Below the pieces are notes generated by a model. That model was not told the origin of the DNA. It saw only the letters and a program-made list of their open reading frames with translations, and made no database searches. A program made the position numbers and the translations under genes. Positions 22,829 through 34,915 of a stretch of 64,000 nt of DNA are shown one piece after another. Positions within the stretch are counted from its first letter, which is position 1. Each line of letters opens with the position of its first letter. This DNA is from Isoetes taiwanensis (Eukaryota > Streptophyta > Lycopodiopsida > Isoetales > Isoetaceae): assembly GCA_021234155.1 (NCBI GenBank), contig JAJEKV010000292.1, forward strand, positions 250,001-314,000, in the 5' to 3' direction.

Positions 22829-24142
22829 ATATTCTAAGTGGCTTCCATGCCCCACATGATGTTATTTTGCTGCCAAGCATTTTAATTATCCATTGCATGT
22901 TCATTGCGTATCATGTATTCATGTTTGAATATGCATATCTGTCCAACCATTCAATTTACTTATTACTTGCTTCCTATGTTCAGCTTAAATAATTTACATG
23001 TTCTCCCTTTGCAACGGGTACAAAATGTATTAGCATTTTATGAGCGCTAATATTATTAAAATGTTGTAGATCACTCACACTTAATGGTGATCACAAATAA
23101 GTTGATGCCAAGAAAGTTGCATTACTTTCCAAGTTAATTGGCATTGCATTGTTTAAAAGGGAGGGACTACTTTTATGTAAGTTTTACATAATCCCATTCA
23201 GTTTGAAGCTAAAATGCTTTTAACTACTTGCAATAAACCAAAACGATTTCGTGAAGTGTATATTGAGGTTTTATTAAAAGGATGCATTTCTAAATGATGA
23301 TGCTTAGATAAATGCTGCTCATTTTAGTTGAAAATACTAACTTCGATTTATATATGTTATGTATTTTGCATAACTAAAAATAACAATCAAAAGCTTTTCA
23401 TGTGTTCTAATATGACAAAAAAAATGCTAAATCTCGGTAACAAATTTTTATAAAGGTGGTTAGCTAATTGAACATGGAAATTGAATAAGGCTCTCCATCT
23501 ACATGTTCAATATATATTGATTGATTGGAAAAGAGGCTAAGTGTCTCTAGAGGTACTCGCCCAAGGTTGCCAAGGTTCGTACTCGAGTGAAACTCCCAAG
23601 CTTCGAAATATATTTTTGTTGTTACAGTTTAGCTCATTCAAGTAAGCTTCCGTGAGTAATTTACCAATTATTAGCACATGTGAAATGTGCATAATTGAAT
23701 GGCTTCCTTAATATGTATCTGTATATTTGGTAAAAATGTTAAGCATCCCTGGATATATGGGTTCTGGGGCTTAGGATTTAGGGTCAAATAAAATAATAGC
23801 CGACATTGATTTAGGGTTTAGGGGGGTTTCTTCAAGTTTTGGGTTTTAAGGGTTTGGGGTTTATGTACTGTACATTTCACATGGTATGATTCACCATCAC
23901 ACACTTGCCCGTCATTTATTTCACGAATCATTGAATACCAATCTACATTTGTCACCTTGGATAATGTGTTTTCAAAGACCTTTTAGAGTCCTCATGAAAC
24001 ATTGTACTTGGTAATGAACTATTTTAAACAATGGTTTTAGGATTTGTGTTTTTTGATGCGATATCCTGGTTATCTATCAAGTAAATTTACGTATATTTAA
24101 AGATGGAAACAATTACAACGAGCTGACTTGCCAAGTTCTATT
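22829..24142. other. AT-rich intergenic DNA
   Basis: No gene is recognised. Around 23775-23870 there are a few TTTAGGG-like words (TTTAGGGTTTAGGGGG), too few and too irregular to call a telomeric tract. Confidence 0.4.
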
Positions 24143-24312
24143 TCTCTATTAAATAAATATCTGACTTTCATGATCTCTCTAAACCATATCTTAACACTTG
24201 ACACTCCATTACATATAAAGATGGATTACACTTACAACCTACAAACTCTGATGCACTAACCATTCCACATGTCCACGACTAATGCCCGGCATTGCCGGGC
24301 ACACGTTTCTAG
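24143..24312 (+). mobile_element. Helitron 3' end, possible 170-bp mini-Helitron
   Basis: The 3' terminus is clear: an eight-pair hairpin TGCCCGGC-ATT-GCCGGGCA (24283-24301) followed by CACGTTTCTAG ending at 24312 with T next, as in plant Helitrons (hairpin, then CTRR, inserted before T). The same end occurs at 34036 and 55880. A TCTCTATTAAATAAAT at 24143 could be the 5' terminus, but the base before it is T rather than A, so the length is only a suggestion. Confidence 0.5.
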
Positions 24313-25190
24313 TAATACGTATTTTTGGACTTTATACGTTCGAGGAAAAATAATTTGCACGTCTTTAACCTATCCTTGGTTGGCGTTGCGACCCGGAATA
24401 GTATCGCCGGCATGTGCAAGTTTACCATCTTCTATGATAGCTCCATTTTTACGTTCAACCTTAAATTGATGCTGGTTTTTTCCCCTCCCCAGGAAGAATT
24501 AAAGTTAAAGGACACTATATTAATTTATCTTGCATGTAGGCTACTATAATAAAGGATGGTATTTGAGAAAACTGCAGACATAGGATTATGCGGCAGGTTG
24601 GCATTATGCAAACCAGGGTTTTACAAAAGTTGAGCTAACGTCGGGCCATTTTAGGTTTATTTTTTGGGCCCTGGTTTGTGAGCTTATCTATAGATTGTTT
24701 TATGGCAAGCTCTAAATCTCAAAAAGGACAATAAGCAAAACGTTATGTAACCTCTTCAAATTATCTAGATTTGAGTTACTTTTCGGCATTTTTGCAGGGA
24801 TTTTCCAAGGACAATGCCATTTCAATTATTAAAAGGTACAAACCTCCGCCAATATTTTTGTTTCCAATCGTGTATTCTCTCCCGGTTCAAGTTTTGTAAG
24901 AAAAGTAAAGTTGTTTGTCTTATATTCTTAATCATATCTACTTTGTTGCTTTTTTGCTTCAAGCTCTCCTTGCTCAAGCTCCAGCATAGTGAAAGGCTAA
25001 GTGAAACGAAATTTTTATGCATAGGACATGAGAAGTGTTAATGTCAATTAGCTTTAAGAATCATGTTACATGTTATCAGAAATGCCGTAGGTACCTACTG
25101 CAAAAATGTGCATTCCTTATTATCATAATGGTAATGATATTACAGTAAGCATAGTGGAATTGAACCACTTGTACATGCCAACATAGTCAA
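24313..25190. other. intergenic, no gene recognised
   Basis: Several short reading frames are present but none shows motifs or splice signals that I trust. Confidence 0.4.
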
Positions 25191-25204
25191 TCACCAACAA
25201 TCAT

Positions 25205-25524
25205 CTAGCAGCAGGATGGTTGCTTTGGACTATCTGGAAAAGACGAAGATTGGTAATCTTCAAAGGTCTGGATGTGGCAGATAATCGTGTTCTCCAAGAA
25301 GCTCAAGGTTACATTGTAAAGTCGTATCATTGTTCTTCACTTGCCCCTCGCAAGAGGCGATTGATTTTTGAGGAGTTTTTGGATGTGCACTCTTATGCTT
25401 AGGCAGGTTGCTTCACTCGGTGGGTCTCCGCTTATCCGCTGAGATTTTATTCCTGTCTCTGCATTTATACTTGTATTTGACTCTTTGATTGAATAAAGTC
25501 TGACGTCCTTCAACAAAAAAAAAA
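25205..25524 (+). mobile_element. 5'-truncated LINE with 14-bp perfect TSD
   Basis: The insert carries the last ~60 codons of a LINE ORF2 (LLWTIWKRRRLVIFKGLDVA ... FEEFLDVHSYA, stop at 25400), a short 3' UTR with TTGAATAAAGTC and an A-run ending at 25524. It is bracketed by the perfect duplication TCACCAACAATCAT at 25191-25204 and 25525-25538. The L-W-x-I-W-K...I-F-K-G motif is typical of the C-terminus of plant L1 ORF2. The perfect TSD indicates a relatively recent insertion. Confidence 0.9.
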
Positions 25525-26038
25525 TCACCAACAATCATGTGCACCTAGAATGTAATGCTTATATAAACAATGCGTGAATCACTTGAAACTAAATGACCAA
25601 TAATAGGCCATTAAATTTTGCCTGTGCATTGTATACCAAATTATATTTATGAACACACTCTCATTCTTAATCACTGATTGATCTTATTTTAGAAGCCCAA
25701 TTTCAATCATGATCTAATCAGGCAGCTTTCCTTGCGCCAAAATTTGCAAAATATTTGTACCAAAAAGATCTGAATCAGAAAGAATAGAGATGGATATGAA
25801 CAAAGCACTATTTGCAGCAATTATAGAAGTACTAATTATATAGAAAAAAAAAAACAGAAACATCAATTTATGGATGGTTACTTATTTAAAAAAAAAGCCA
25901 ATGTTCCGGATGCAACAAATCCTGCTATCAGAATCGAGTGAATCAAGATTACAAAAAGGGGCTTCTATAGCACACACCAAATACCAGATTGCATTTTTCA
26001 AACATCTTGAAGCAAAACAATGAGGTGATTGTAGACTT

Positions 26039-26660
26039 TCAATAGGAAGGGTACTGGGATACTCTGCGCAAGTCTACAGATGGAAGCTGGGGAAGCTGTG
26101 CAATGTATTCCAGATGGTATCATGGTCTTGAAATTGGGTTTGGGCTATGTTTCAGGTTTGTATCATCATCTTCATTTTTTGATATTGTAAGTAGCTTGAA
26201 TTTCAGAAGCTTCCTTTAATTCCCGCACATTGCAATTGATGGCCTTTGTCATCCTGTTGGCTTTGTGAATTCAGCCACCTTCTGAACACAGTCCAAACTA
26301 TATGAATCCCCAAATTTGGGATCTATGATTTGCCCAATATTGTCCTTCTTTAAGAGCTCCCTTCTCTGTAGTTGAGAAACAAGAACAAAAAAACAAAAAC
26401 TATAACAAAAACCTATGATAGGTTCAGTCTAGTTTTCATTTCTTACCCAGTGTTTCCAGGAGTACAATTCCAAGATTGTAGACATCTCTTTTCTATGTCA
26501 ACCATTGCTGTAGAATGTATCTATATATAAGAAATAGTTACGGATTTGTTCCAGCCAGATATTCGTGATCCAAATAGCCCAGTGTTCCCCTTACTAAAGT
26601 GGACACAAGACTTGCTCCGTCAGCCATATGCCCATCCAAGAATTTATGCTACAAGAATGC
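26039..26660 (-). pseudogene. receptor-like kinase C-lobe and tail, relic
   Basis: On the minus strand, spaced by introns: FLDGHMADGASLVSTLVRGT then LGYLDHEYLAG (activation segment, P+1 region; about 26655-26555), KRDVYNLGIVLLETLG (subdomain IX, about 26495), IIDPKFGDSYSLDCVQKVAE with RPSIAM and RELKEASEIQ (subdomains X-XI, about 26330-26190), and a tail EYIAQLPQLPSVDLRRVSQY ending at the stop 26039-26041. The IIDP..GD.Y....V.KVAE pattern is that of malectin/LRR receptor kinases. The DFG region is degraded, stops lie inside the C-lobe and tail, and the N-lobe and ectodomain are absent, so it is a fragment. An intact kinase would signal from the plasma membrane. Confidence 0.75.
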
Positions 26661-26699
26661 AAATGTGAAGAAGTGGGCAGATGATGTATTTCCGTCCTT

Positions 26700-29600
26700 C
26701 CTTCCCAATCTGCTGAGCATGATTAATAAGAAATGCCTTTGGTAGAAGTTGTGAACATCTATACATTTGTGCTGACTCTTATAAATAAATAGAATGATTA
26801 TTCCAAACTATTCAAGGCACAAAACCCAAGACCAAACACCAGCTCTTGCACGTATGTGGCATCTTCATCACATCTCCTTATAGACTTGAAGATACGGCAC
26901 TACGGTTATTCGAGGATAAAGGTATAAGGACTGGCATTGCTATCATAGTTGAATAAGTATATCACCATTTGCTTGCAAGACATTTTGGAAAATGTTGACT
27001 TGAGATCAATGTGTTTGAGATTGAAACTGAAGCAAGGCATTTCATTGTTATCTTGAATTTTAAATGAATCCATGGCGGGTCTTGGACATGCAACAAATAC
27101 CATCGATATGAAAGTCCTCTTTCTATATATCCATACCCTTACCATTTAATAACTTTCGTAAGACATTCTAAATGGACTACAATAGTCACTAGAGGCAAGT
27201 CCCTATGAATGGAATAATGCTAGATAAATCAACCACAACCAAAATCTTATGAGAAATATCATCTTCTTTTTACGACGCAATGCATAAGATAATTGTTTGG
27301 GTAGTTGTGTGATCAACAAAACTGAAATCATTCATTGCTATTAAGGTATTACCCAAGCGAATATATCATGCACAACTGTTAATTGTCTACACAATGTAAG
27401 ACTAACAACTAACAAATGGCAGAATGACACTCTATATACGTTTGCTAGACCTGCAACCTAACTCCTTTGATTGGTATCATGATATATAAGGCATAGACTT
27501 GCAATAAATGCGCAAATTGAACAAACCATATCATTTATCGATTCTATAAAATCAAACATTGTTTGAGGCCTTAATATTTGTCAATATCTAGCATTTAATT
27601 GTAATAAGAGTTCATTGCAAACATGAGAGCAAACAACATTAGGTATGCTTTAGCACAAGGAAAAGATGCACCTGTAAATTCAATGCATTTTTCACAAAAA
27701 GAAAAAAATAATGCAAAAAAACCTTGCAGGGCCAAGTTGCTTCTGCTTTGGAATATTATATTTGACAACATCAAAAGCAAATGTCCTATAGCTAAATTCT
27801 ATCAATACAAAAGAAACGAGTATCATCAATTTGGTTTCACCAACACGATCCCTAGTATCAATGCAACCTGGCCTCGCCATTTGGCATCTTAGCAACCTTG
27901 CACAACTAACATTCACAAGTACTTACTAACATTTTCCAAGTGACTTACTAAGAGACATCTCTTTTCCGTCTCAACATTGGGCATCCCTTTTCCTTCTCAA
28001 TGTTGGAGATAAATGTGATACATAGTTCGAAGCGGCACATGCTTATGTGTGTATCTGGCCATAGTTCATCAAGAAATATACATAATTAAAGTAATCTGAT
28101 AGCATAAGGAGGCTTAAAATCAAAGTTTAAGCTAGAAAAACTTGTCATACCCCTAAGAATGTGTCTAGAAAACCATGATTTTAGCGCCGGAGTTGACCCT
28201 CCCGCAACTTCGATTATCTTGTCTAACTTAAGGCTATATCTAATGGGTCTTGTCTTAACAAAAGTTATAGTATTGGTGAAGAATTTAATCTTCCACTTTG
28301 CCATTGGGAATGATTCATTCTTATAAATCAAAGACAACAAAAATCCAAAAGATTTAATATTCATAATATTCTCAATATACACATCATAACAACAGGTCAA
28401 TCAGACAAGAGATTCTAGCTCTGGAACTCAACCCCAATCCCCAGCTACATTGCCGCCATCAACTTGGCCACTGCCTTGCGGGTTAACTTCACATGCACTC
28501 AATGGGATTAGTCCTCATGACTAAGTGGGAATCCCTGGATGCCATTGTATGCATGGAAATACTCTGGAATCTTGGATACAAACACATAAGCATAAGCAAA
28601 ACAAAAGATTCTATGTGAACAGTGCTAGACAATGACAACTTAATCCAAGGAATACCAAACATGAGCATCAGAAATAAAGAAACATAGTCAAAGTGCCAAA
28701 ACATCATAACATAGCTCTGGGACAATGGGAAGCTCAGCCAGCCTACATGTAGGCCCTGTTCGCAGAGAAATGCCCAGCCAGCTCACATTTTGAGCCCCAT
28801 TGGCGGAGTTGGTGGGGTGAACCTCGTATGCGCATACCCTTTCCAGCCCACGTCTGGCGCTGGAGGACCTCTTACCATGGAGTCACAAGAGTTGATGCAT
28901 AACCTCACCAGGAAACTACACCTATGAGGAACACACGCCCAGTGTCACAGAGCACAATAATACCACAGAGAATCGTAGATGAACATGACCATGCTGGAGC
29001 AACCTAGACCACCGAACCTAGAAGCCCGACCCCGGAGGATCCAAATACATAATAAAAAGACCAAGACAACAGTAGAATAATGCAAAGACCATGACATGTA
29101 ATGTGATGTTCATTAGAATATTTACTAAACACAGGTGCCTAGATCATACTATGCCCCTTGCTGAGGTTGCCCATATATGTTGAAGTAGCTTATCCAATGC
29201 TCCATGTTTACCTTCATGTAATTCCCTTGCCAAAGCTACTCATACATCCTAAACCACGTGGAGGTAGCAACTCAATGATGAAGATCATGATCACAATACC
29301 ACACGTCAAAGAAGTCACGAGCCTGCCTGTCATATTGATGTAGATCCACACTTATGTACAATTGTTATATCAATACTAGAGATACCCACTAGCTTAGGCA
29401 AGTCAGAAGTGGTGTAACAAAAGATGGAGAATTGCAAGCGCCAAAGTGAAAAAAGAAACGTATCTGGTACAAACGTTCCTGATAGGAATAATAAACTTGC
29501 AATGACATGATCATGCTGGCAATTCTTTCAAAGTTTCGACGGGAGGGATGAGGTATAGTGTGGCATGCTACTTGCCACATAGGGCAAACGTTAAAAAACA

Positions 29601-31639
29601 ATTTAGTTGTCTAGAGGTCATAGCAATATCTATCTTTTAAATTTGGATTTTCCGGTTTGGAGGAAAAAAATTTGGAATTGTTTTTAAGTAATTTCCCTAA
29701 GGTTTTGGGGCTTTTGACTGCCGGAAAAAAAAATCGATCTTCCAAAAATCGGGAAAATTTATTTTGCGATGATTTAGATTTCCAGTTTTTCCTTTCGATC
29801 GATTTGCCCCTTTCGATTTGCCCCCTTTCAATTAATTTTCGGCATGCAATGATTTGCTCGCTTTCAATTTTAGGCATGATATAAGGATAATTATGGGCTG
29901 CCGAAAAGGATTGTTACGTTTTCCTTGCAATGATTTTGGCGGGCGAAGGCCGACTATGGATAATAAGCTTCTATGAGTTTTACCAGGTAAATCTCTTTTG
30001 TTTCCCTTCTGATCGATTTTGTGTCCGTCTAACGTTTGCCTTCTTTAATGATTTTGGTAAGGCGGTAGTATACAAGGACCCAAAGGGTTGTGGGGAGGAG
30101 GCGAGATCTGATACAAGTAAGAAAGCAGAGGATCTTGAGATGGGAAGGAGCAAGAACAACTAACAGAGGTAAATTCCGGTTTTGCTATAATCAATCCATT
30201 TGTTTGCTCTAGATTCTATTTTGGCGTTCAATCTTGGAACATCTTTCCATCGATTCAACCAGGGATTCATGTTAAGGCATCATCGTCAGCCAGAGTTGGA
30301 TTGCTCTTAAATGCTTGATTGTCCGTTAACCTTTAAGACCACCCTAGAATTGTCCGGATTCGTGTTAGGCCTTCATCTTTCGTAGCTTTAAAATATGATA
30401 CTAGAAGTTTTAGTTTTTTTCAGGGGTTTTTTTTTTTTAAACTGAGGCTCCTATTTTTCTTGGACTCGCCAATTTTAAGAAAGTTGGGTTAATGAGCAAA
30501 AGAGGTCTAAGCATATTTCTTGGCTTTTACATAGACTCCAATTTGGTAGCTTCTTTTCCTGGACTTTCTTGCTAAGTTTTTGAGTTCATTATTAAAATCT
30601 GTGCCTAGATTTTCCACAAACTCTCAGGCTTTGAAAGCAACTCCACGAAAGCGTAAGGTCGCTAATTTAAATCTGTGACGGATGAAGATGAAGATGCATA
30701 GCGTAAGATTTTCTTTGATGGATGCATCCGTTTTTTTTATAGAGTTGGAATCTGTATCCTTTCATGTCATGCGACCATCTGAAATCATGTTTTTTGAGAT
30801 GTTGTCATCTGAGATCGTGTTAACAAAACAATATGATTTCAGTTTTTTCCAGCTCTTTTTTGCATCAATATAAAATGTGTCAGATTATAGCTGTTTTTTA
30901 TCTTCACCGAGGCGATCGGGAAGGAAGAGCGACCTTATGATTGATGTGGCGTCCGAATTTTTGACTTGCTTTATTCTTCCCGAGGTGCCTATATCAGATT
31001 TTCCAAATAAAACTCTCGATTTCTAGCATTGAGCTCTTAGAAAGTTGTTACCGGCTTTATGTTTTCAACGATCCGGGTTCTCTTATGTGTCTTCCTTTTA
31101 TGTTGTAGATACCGGGACATGCACTTACGCTAGAAACAACATGGATCTTGGAGGAATTCCAAATCTACATTTAAAGCTTTGAGTCTTAGGTATGCCATAC
31201 CTTTTGTTAGTTTAAAGATTTTGCTAGGCTAGCTACATCAGCACAATAAATATTGAAGGCTTAACATAATATTGATAATAAATTAGTAAAGTGCTACCAG
31301 TGCTTTATCATGACGATAGTATGATGGAGCCATGCTGCATTTTAAATTTTGGATTTTAGCTCAACGCTTCATTACTCCTGCATGTTCATGAGAACGAAGG
31401 AACCGTGATCGAGGTTTCTTATGGCTGTGAGCAATTTTTGCGATCGTCCTTTTGGCGAGGCAAGTCTCCTTTTCAAGAAGGAAGTTCTTCAAGCTATGTA
31501 GTGGAAATATTCGCCAGTTCTATTCTCCTTTGAGATAGTGCTCTTGAAGATCTTTTCGGGAGAATGGAGCAAAATAGTTCTTGGCGCAGCAATCACTGTC
31601 TGTGGTGATTTGCAGTCATATATATGGTGCTAAATTTTA
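26700..31639. other. intergenic DNA, no firm gene
   Basis: No family could be assigned to the reading frames here. At about 28730-28830 two related ~60-bp units (CAGCCAGCCTACATGTAGG / CAGCCAGCTCACATTTTGAG) stand side by side in a GC-richer patch (28720-29050) that might be a decayed LTR; no primer-binding site or paired LTR was found. A few short blocks near 30060-30165 and 31110-31190 have acceptor/donor-like borders but carry stops. Confidence 0.35.
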
Positions 31640-31832
31640 CAGGTAAATGTCTTCCAAAATAACTTCTGTGGGTTGCAAAAGATAGTTGTTCAGTTAAATG
31701 GCTATAAACATTCTCTACCAGTCTAATAAGCTAAATTTCACAGGTAAATGTCTTCCAAAATAACTTCTGTGGGTTACAAAAGATAGTTGTTCAGGTAAAT
31801 GGCTATAAACATTCTCTACCAGTCTAATAAGG
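31640..31832. repeat. tandem duplication, 101-bp period
   Basis: CAGGTAAATGTCTTCC to CTACCAGTCTAATAAG is present at 31640-31730 and again, nearly identical, from 31741 to about 31831. Only a few substitutions separate the copies, so the duplication is recent. It sits 270 bp before a Helitron-like 5' end. Non-coding. Confidence 0.85.
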
Positions 31833-32103
31833 TAAGTTTATGTGTTTCTTTGGTACAACAAGTAATATGGTTGTAGTGTGCGCGTTATAACTTTTTATTA
31901 GTGTTTTAACAAAAGATAGATTTGTGAGGTTGTAGGTGGACACAAGGTCCACGAAGGTATGATGTCTATACCTGGAGCCTTCACTGTTGTGCGCTTTTCT
32001 ATGAATTTGTGTAGGACATAGATTCCTACCTTGGAAGCAAAAGAAAAAGATGCAATATGTATGATCTACAATCATCCAGATTGCATATTGTAAATATCAT
32101 TTT

Positions 32104-34036
32104 TCTCTACTAATAAAATCTTCCATAGGGAACTTTTGAGAAACGTTGATGAATTATTTGCATTAAAGTTTGTGTTTCCATATGTTTCTAAAACCCTATA
32201 TTTGTTGTTGTAATCGAGAACATGCCTACCAAGATTTCTTAGTCGGATATGATTGACTTAGAATTCTGTATAGTTGACTTCAAGAGTTATGGTAGTGAGT
32301 ATCTAAACTCTCAGTGTATGATTTAGGACTTGCATATTAGTTTCTGCAAGTCATCTGAGGGTTGTCTATTGCAAATTCAGTAACATTGGAAGGTCCCTTT
32401 ACAGACCTAATAGCTTGAGAGTACTTAAATAGCATTATACAGCATGCTCCTTCTGCTGATGACTAAAATGGCCATCTGCCTTCTTGAAGGACTTGGTTCA
32501 AATAAGCTCATAAAGAGCTATAGGCAGAAACCTTAAACTGGAAAGGGTTAATGGTTAAGACGTTGTGTGTCATTTTGAACATTGCTTTATTCGTTGTTGA
32601 ATCTATCTTTTATTTGTGGACTCACATTCCTGTTAATTTGTTACAGCTGAGCATGTGGATACATCTAACCATAATTCTTACTGAATCTCAATAACACTTA
32701 TCAGTTAAAGAAAAGTGCAAGCAGGTCAAAGTCTACCTATATTCTTGATATGTCATGCTGGAGTTCTATGGTATTATTCTTCTCTGTTTCTCTTCTTTAT
32801 GCCACAATAACCATTAATGTTCAGTATTGCCATTATAATTTTATCAATAATTCGAATCCCTGAAAGTTTTGCAGATATGTTACTTCTCCAATGCAAAGAA
32901 TCCAAATATCAGTCACATATGGCATCTTATCTCCTTAGATTGCCCTCCTACGCATATCAGTTTTTCCCAGGTATATAACTTTATTGCAAAGTGTCTATGG
33001 TAATAGAAAATTACATACTTTATAAGACATTTTTCCAATGTGCATTCCTTAGTACTAATACTGATGTTGTTTATCTAATATCACATGTTGTTCACATAGT
33101 ACTGTCGGACACACAATACTGCTCTTTCAACATTTTCTGTATTTGTGATGGTTAGATGCTGCCAACTTGCCAAAATTATTGGTAAACTGGTAAGATACAA
33201 AAGCTAATTAGTTTGTCCAAGGTTTCTTATTTCTACAGATTTGCCCAACAAATGGCTAGGAGCAATGCTAGAATGGGTCTGTTGCATCCATTCTACGTCC
33301 ATCGTAATGCTTCTAGAGTTATACATTGCTTTTAGTGTTTTAACTTCTAATGTATTTGTCTCGGCATCCAAGTTATCATGTACATGCAGATCCCATAGGA
33401 AATGGTCATTGAGATCTCAAAACTAGCATTTTTGACAGTAGAATTGCACATAATATGTGTGTCTACAAGACAGTATTAGAAAGAATGATGCTTCTCAGAG
33501 GCTGCCATTTGCGGTTGCTTCAAATTTGTCCTCTTCTAATGCAATTTTGCTCTACCTTTCCAGGGAAGCAGTTAAATTAGTTGCATAGTTTCATCCCTAC
33601 TTCTCATCTCTCTTACAGTGCATTCTACATTTTGTCTCTCTATAGTGATATTTTTCAAGTTGCAGTCAACATCACGTTACAATTTCACATTGCAATACAA
33701 CATCGTAGAAAAAATTTTATAGTGATGCCTCAAATTGTAGTCTATAATACAACACCTTTGTTTGCTAAAGCATGGCATGGCAACATTAGGTTATTGTATG
33801 GAATCCTATACCATTCTACCACCTAAGTAACATTCACCTTAACTTGCATGCCTATCTTCTTTTATTTTTACTCCATTGTAAACCTCATTGTGAAGCATCT
33901 CTAATTTACCAAAAAAAAAAACCTACACACACACACATCTATTTTCAAAGTATAATAGACAGAAGATTTTAACGTAATTTCATTCCTACCTCCTCAATGA
34001 TGTGCTAGGCCCGGCAACGCCGGGCACCATTACTAG
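32104..34036 (+). mobile_element. non-autonomous Helitron candidate
   Basis: It starts TCTCTACTAATAAAAT, the classic plant Helitron 5' terminus. It ends with a GC hairpin GCCCGGC-AAC-GCCGGGC followed by ACCATTACTAG, then T, as at 24312 and 55880. The interior (1.9 kb) has no Rep or helicase and no recognised gene. The base before the 5' end is T rather than the usual A, so the 5' border could be a coincidence, although orientation and distance fit. Confidence 0.6.
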
Positions 34037-34676
34037 TCCTTTTATATTTTTGAAATAATAAGTGTTCCATGAATAACATTGCCACAAAACAAAGCATATA
34101 GAATTTCTAGGCTGCTACATCTAAATAAAGGAATTTTTGCGCATAACATTTTGTTTAACTAGTCCATTATAATGAAGAAAAGCATATGAAGTTCATAGGC
34201 TACTGCATCTAGTTTTGCCCATAACATTTTGTTTAACTAGGTTACAGTGTAGATAAAGAAAAAATATATGTTAGAAGGGGAAAAATGTATGTTTAACTAG
34301 GTTATGATCTAGATAAGGAAAAGGTACATGTATGACCTGGTATAGTTGCCACAAAAGCTATTGAGGACGTGGCTTGTTCCTTAAAATAAAATTGCATTTT
34401 TGTATTTTGATTGATTATTTGCTTGAAATTTGAGCAAGACGTTTTGATTCAATTGTGACATTGAATACATTTTCTTGTGCATGCCTTGCGGAGACTATAA
34501 GACAAAGAATATCCAAACAATTGCTACGCGACATCATAAATATGTGGGCACTTTTGCTCTTTCCCTTGCCTTATTCTGAGAGTAACTTATATGCACATTG
34601 AACGAGGATTTTCTGCATTGCCAAAGGCTCGGCTGATTGCCTCCTGCAAAAATTCAATATATAGCTGGAAGTTCCT
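34037..34676. other. AT-rich spacer between Helitron and LINE
   Basis: A repeated phrase (CATAACATTTTGTTTAACTAG) occurs at about 34143 and 34210, with a related block at about 34290. No gene is recognised. Confidence 0.4.
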
Positions 34677-34915
34677 GCAAAAATTATTATTATTATTTTT
34701 TTTTTTTTTGGAGGGTAAGAGTGTGTTTTTTGTTATTAATAATAATAATAAAGATACAGAGAGTCCCCAATGGGACAAATAGGAAGCATTAGGGTTATTA
34801 TATGGGTTCTCTATGCATCAATGATGTATGTACTAAGGGAAGTCCTATTCCACAACAACATAATGGTAGAGAGACCCTATCTGGTCAGTTACTCAGATTG
34901 CTTTCTCCACTAAAC

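Noticed and set aside
23775-23870. TTTAGGG-like words as an interstitial telomere
   Set aside because: Only two consecutive perfect units and irregular variants; chance in T/G-rich DNA is a sufficient explanation.
28720-29050. LTR of a retrotransposon
   Set aside because: No partner LTR, primer-binding site, polypurine tract or gag-pol nearby.
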